33,364 nucleotides of DNA from Flavobacteriales bacterium (GTDB taxonomy: Bacteria; Bacteroidota; Bacteroidia; Flavobacteriales_F; PHOS-HE28). The stretch spans positions 1-33,364 of the forward strand of contig JAEUSW010000282.1 of the NCBI GenBank assembly GCA_016788285.1. Direction: 5' to 3'. Positions within the stretch are counted from its first letter, which is position 1. Each line of letters begins with the position of its first letter. Shown piece after piece: positions 32,161-33,364 of the stretch. The notes under the pieces are model-generated. The model searched no databases. It saw only the letters and a program-made list of their open reading frames with translations, and had not been told where the DNA came from. The position numbers and the translations under genes were made by a program.

Positions 32161-32168
32161 TATCTTGA
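32161..32168 (+). promoter_or_regulatory. Possible -7-like box for the esterase gene
   Basis: TATCTTGA resembles the TATCTTGG box at 1690 and lies 18 bases before the ATG at 32187, within the gap after the TPR gene. It matches TAnnTTTG poorly at the last two bases. Confidence 0.35.
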
Positions 32169-32186
32169 GCGCCTTACCGGCGAACC

Positions 32187-33364
32187 ATGCGACCCCTTCT
32201 GACCCTTCCCGGCCTGGCCCTGCCCGCCCTGCTGATGGCCCAGACCGAATGCGGCTCCGGCCGCTACACCGACCCCGACCTGTTCGACAGCCTCACGGTG
32301 ACGCTCGGCGTGCCGTTCGGAGCGAACACCGGTGTGAGCGGCACCCTGCAGACCTTGTACATGGACGTGTACGCCCCTGCGGAGGACACGCTGGCAGAGC
32401 GGCCGGTGGTGCTGGTGGCCTTCGGCGGCAGCTTCGTGGCCGGCTCCCGCGCCGACGTGGCGGAGATCTGCGAGGCCTTCGCGCACCGCGGCTACGTGGC
32501 CGTGGCGCCGGACTACCGTGTGGGCTTCTTCTTCCCCAACGCCACCACCACCCAGCAGGCGGTGATGCGCGGCGCCCACGACATGAGGGCCTGTGTGCGC
32601 TACTTGCGCAAGACCGTGGCCGAGGACGGCAACCCCTACGGCATCGATGTGGACCGCATCATCGTGGGCGGTGTCTCCGCCGGGGCCATCGCCGCCATCC
32701 ACGCCACCTACCTGGACCAGCCGGCGGAGCTGCCCGCGGTGCTGGTGCCCGATTCGGCCGCGCTCGGTGGCATCGAAGGCAACTCCGGCACGCCCAACTA
32801 CTCCAGTGTGGTGCTCGCCTGCTACAGCTACAGCGGCGCCATCGGCGACACCAGCTGGATCGTGCCCGGCGACCAGCCGCTCGTGAGCGTGCATGAAGCG
32901 GGCGACGCCATCGTACCCTGCTACACCCAGGAGGTGAGCGTGTTCGGCATCCCCACCGGCCTCGTCGCCAGCGGCAGCGCCCACATCCACCAACATGCCG
33001 AGGCCATCGGACTGGAGCACTGCTTCCTGCTGTACCCCGGCACCGGCCACGTGGGCTACTTCAACACGGACCCGCAGGGCTCCGAGGCCATCGTGGTGGA
33101 CTTCCTGGCCAACGTGGTCTGCGGACAACCCGCCGGCTGCGGGCTGCAGGCCGCATCGGTACCTGAAGGGGCTGTGACCGCGCCGCTGACCGTGTTCCCG
33201 AACCCCGGCACCGGGCGCTTCTCCATCTCCCTCGAGCGAACGACCATCCTGGACCTCTTCGATGCCACGGGCCGTCTGGTCTTCAGCACCACCGAACCCG
33301 CCGGCGACCGCGTCCTGGACCTGGACCTGCGGCCGGGCACCTACCTGCTGCGCGACCGGATGCA
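32187..33364 (+). CDS. Secreted alpha/beta-hydrolase (esterase/lipase-like) with T9SS type A sorting domain, cut by window end
   Basis: The frame stays open to the last base (392 codons), so the C-terminal few residues are missing. A signal peptide (about 1-18, ending LLMAQ) leads into an alpha/beta-hydrolase domain. VVLVAFGGSFVAGSRAD resembles the oxyanion-hole segment of carboxylesterases. The nucleophile elbow GGVSAGAIAAI places Ser164, D240 (HEAGDAIVPC) is the likely acid and H288 (GTGHVGYF) the base. From about residue 332 on, LTVFPNPGTGRFSISLE, LDLFDATGRLVF and LDLRPGTYLLRDRM form a T9SS type A sorting domain, so the protein is expected at the cell surface. Substrate is unknown. Confidence 0.9.
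   Translation, partial: MRPLLTLPGLALPALLMAQTECGSGRYTDPDLFDSLTVTLGVPFGANTGVSGTLQTLYMDVYAPAEDTLAERPVVLVAFGGSFVAGSRADVAEICEAFAHRGYVAVAPDYRVGFFFPNATTTQQAVMRGAHDMRACVRYLRKTVAEDGNPYGIDVDRIIVGGVSAGAIAAIHATYLDQPAELPAVLVPDSAALGGIEGNSGTPNYSSVVLACYSYSGAIGDTSWIVPGDQPLVSVHEAGDAIVPCYTQEVSVFGIPTGLVASGSAHIHQHAEAIGLEHCFLLYPGTGHVGYFNTDPQGSEAIVVDFLANVVCGQPAGCGLQAASVPEGAVTAPLTVFPNPGTGRFSISLERTTILDLFDATGRLVFSTTEPAGDRVLDLDLRPGTYLLRDRM

Overview
The window looks like chromosomal DNA from a high-GC member of the Bacteroidota, probably a Flavobacteriales-like lineage. Four observations support this. Boxes close to the Bacteroidota -7 promoter element TAnnTTTG sit just upstream of many start codons. Purine-rich Shine-Dalgarno sequences are scarce. 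Two secreted proteins (M28 peptidase, esterase) end in type IX secretion sorting domains. Several families are common in that phylum (DUF4197, PorT-like barrel, SirB1-like transglutaminase fold). Coding density is very high: no gap exceeds about 130 bases, and I saw no rRNA, tRNA, CRISPR array or insertion sequence.

Region 1 (39-1604, minus strand) is an nfeD-stomatin pair ending in a hairpin terminator. Region 2 (1690-14004, plus strand) is a surface-polysaccharide locus of ten genes: a flippase with an extra cytosolic domain, a GT2 glycosyltransferase, a fused glutaminase/PP-loop amidotransferase, a GT-C-like membrane protein split over two adjacent frames, a second flippase, an ExoA-like GT2, a Wzy/WaaL-type polymerase or ligase, a DegT-family aminotransferase and a small initiating phosphoglycosyl transferase. 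After an unrelated minus-strand block the theme returns with a divergently transcribed pair: a CapD/WbpM-type dehydratase (17483-19363, minus) and a GT4 glycosyltransferase (19431-20564, plus). Together these could make a nucleotide sugar with amino and possibly amidino groups, load it on a lipid carrier, extend it, flip it and polymerise it.

Region 3 (13985-17476, minus) holds a SirB1-like protein and an apparent four-gene operon: unknown 134-aa protein, hotdog thioesterase, DUF4197 lipoprotein-like or secreted protein, nucleoside phosphorylase. Region 4 (20515-23392, plus) has gcvT, a ComB-like phosphatase and a zinc phospholipase-C-like protein, joined by 1-4 base overlaps. Region 5 (23398-29582, minus) holds envelope and secreted proteins: a small membrane protein, an M28 peptidase, an 806-aa protein with a spectacular Gly/Trp tract, a small outer-membrane barrel with a clear terminator, and a SOUL heme-binding-like protein. 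Region 6 (29600-33364, plus) has a YhiN-family flavoprotein, a TPR protein and a T9SS-secreted esterase that runs off the window.

Most unusual are the glutaminase/PP-loop fusion, the split GT-C gene, the flippase carrying half a GT-B fold, the near-leaderless promoter layout, and the Gly/Trp tract whose sense strand carries a strong G-quadruplex pattern. All assignments come from reading motifs by eye; no search was run.
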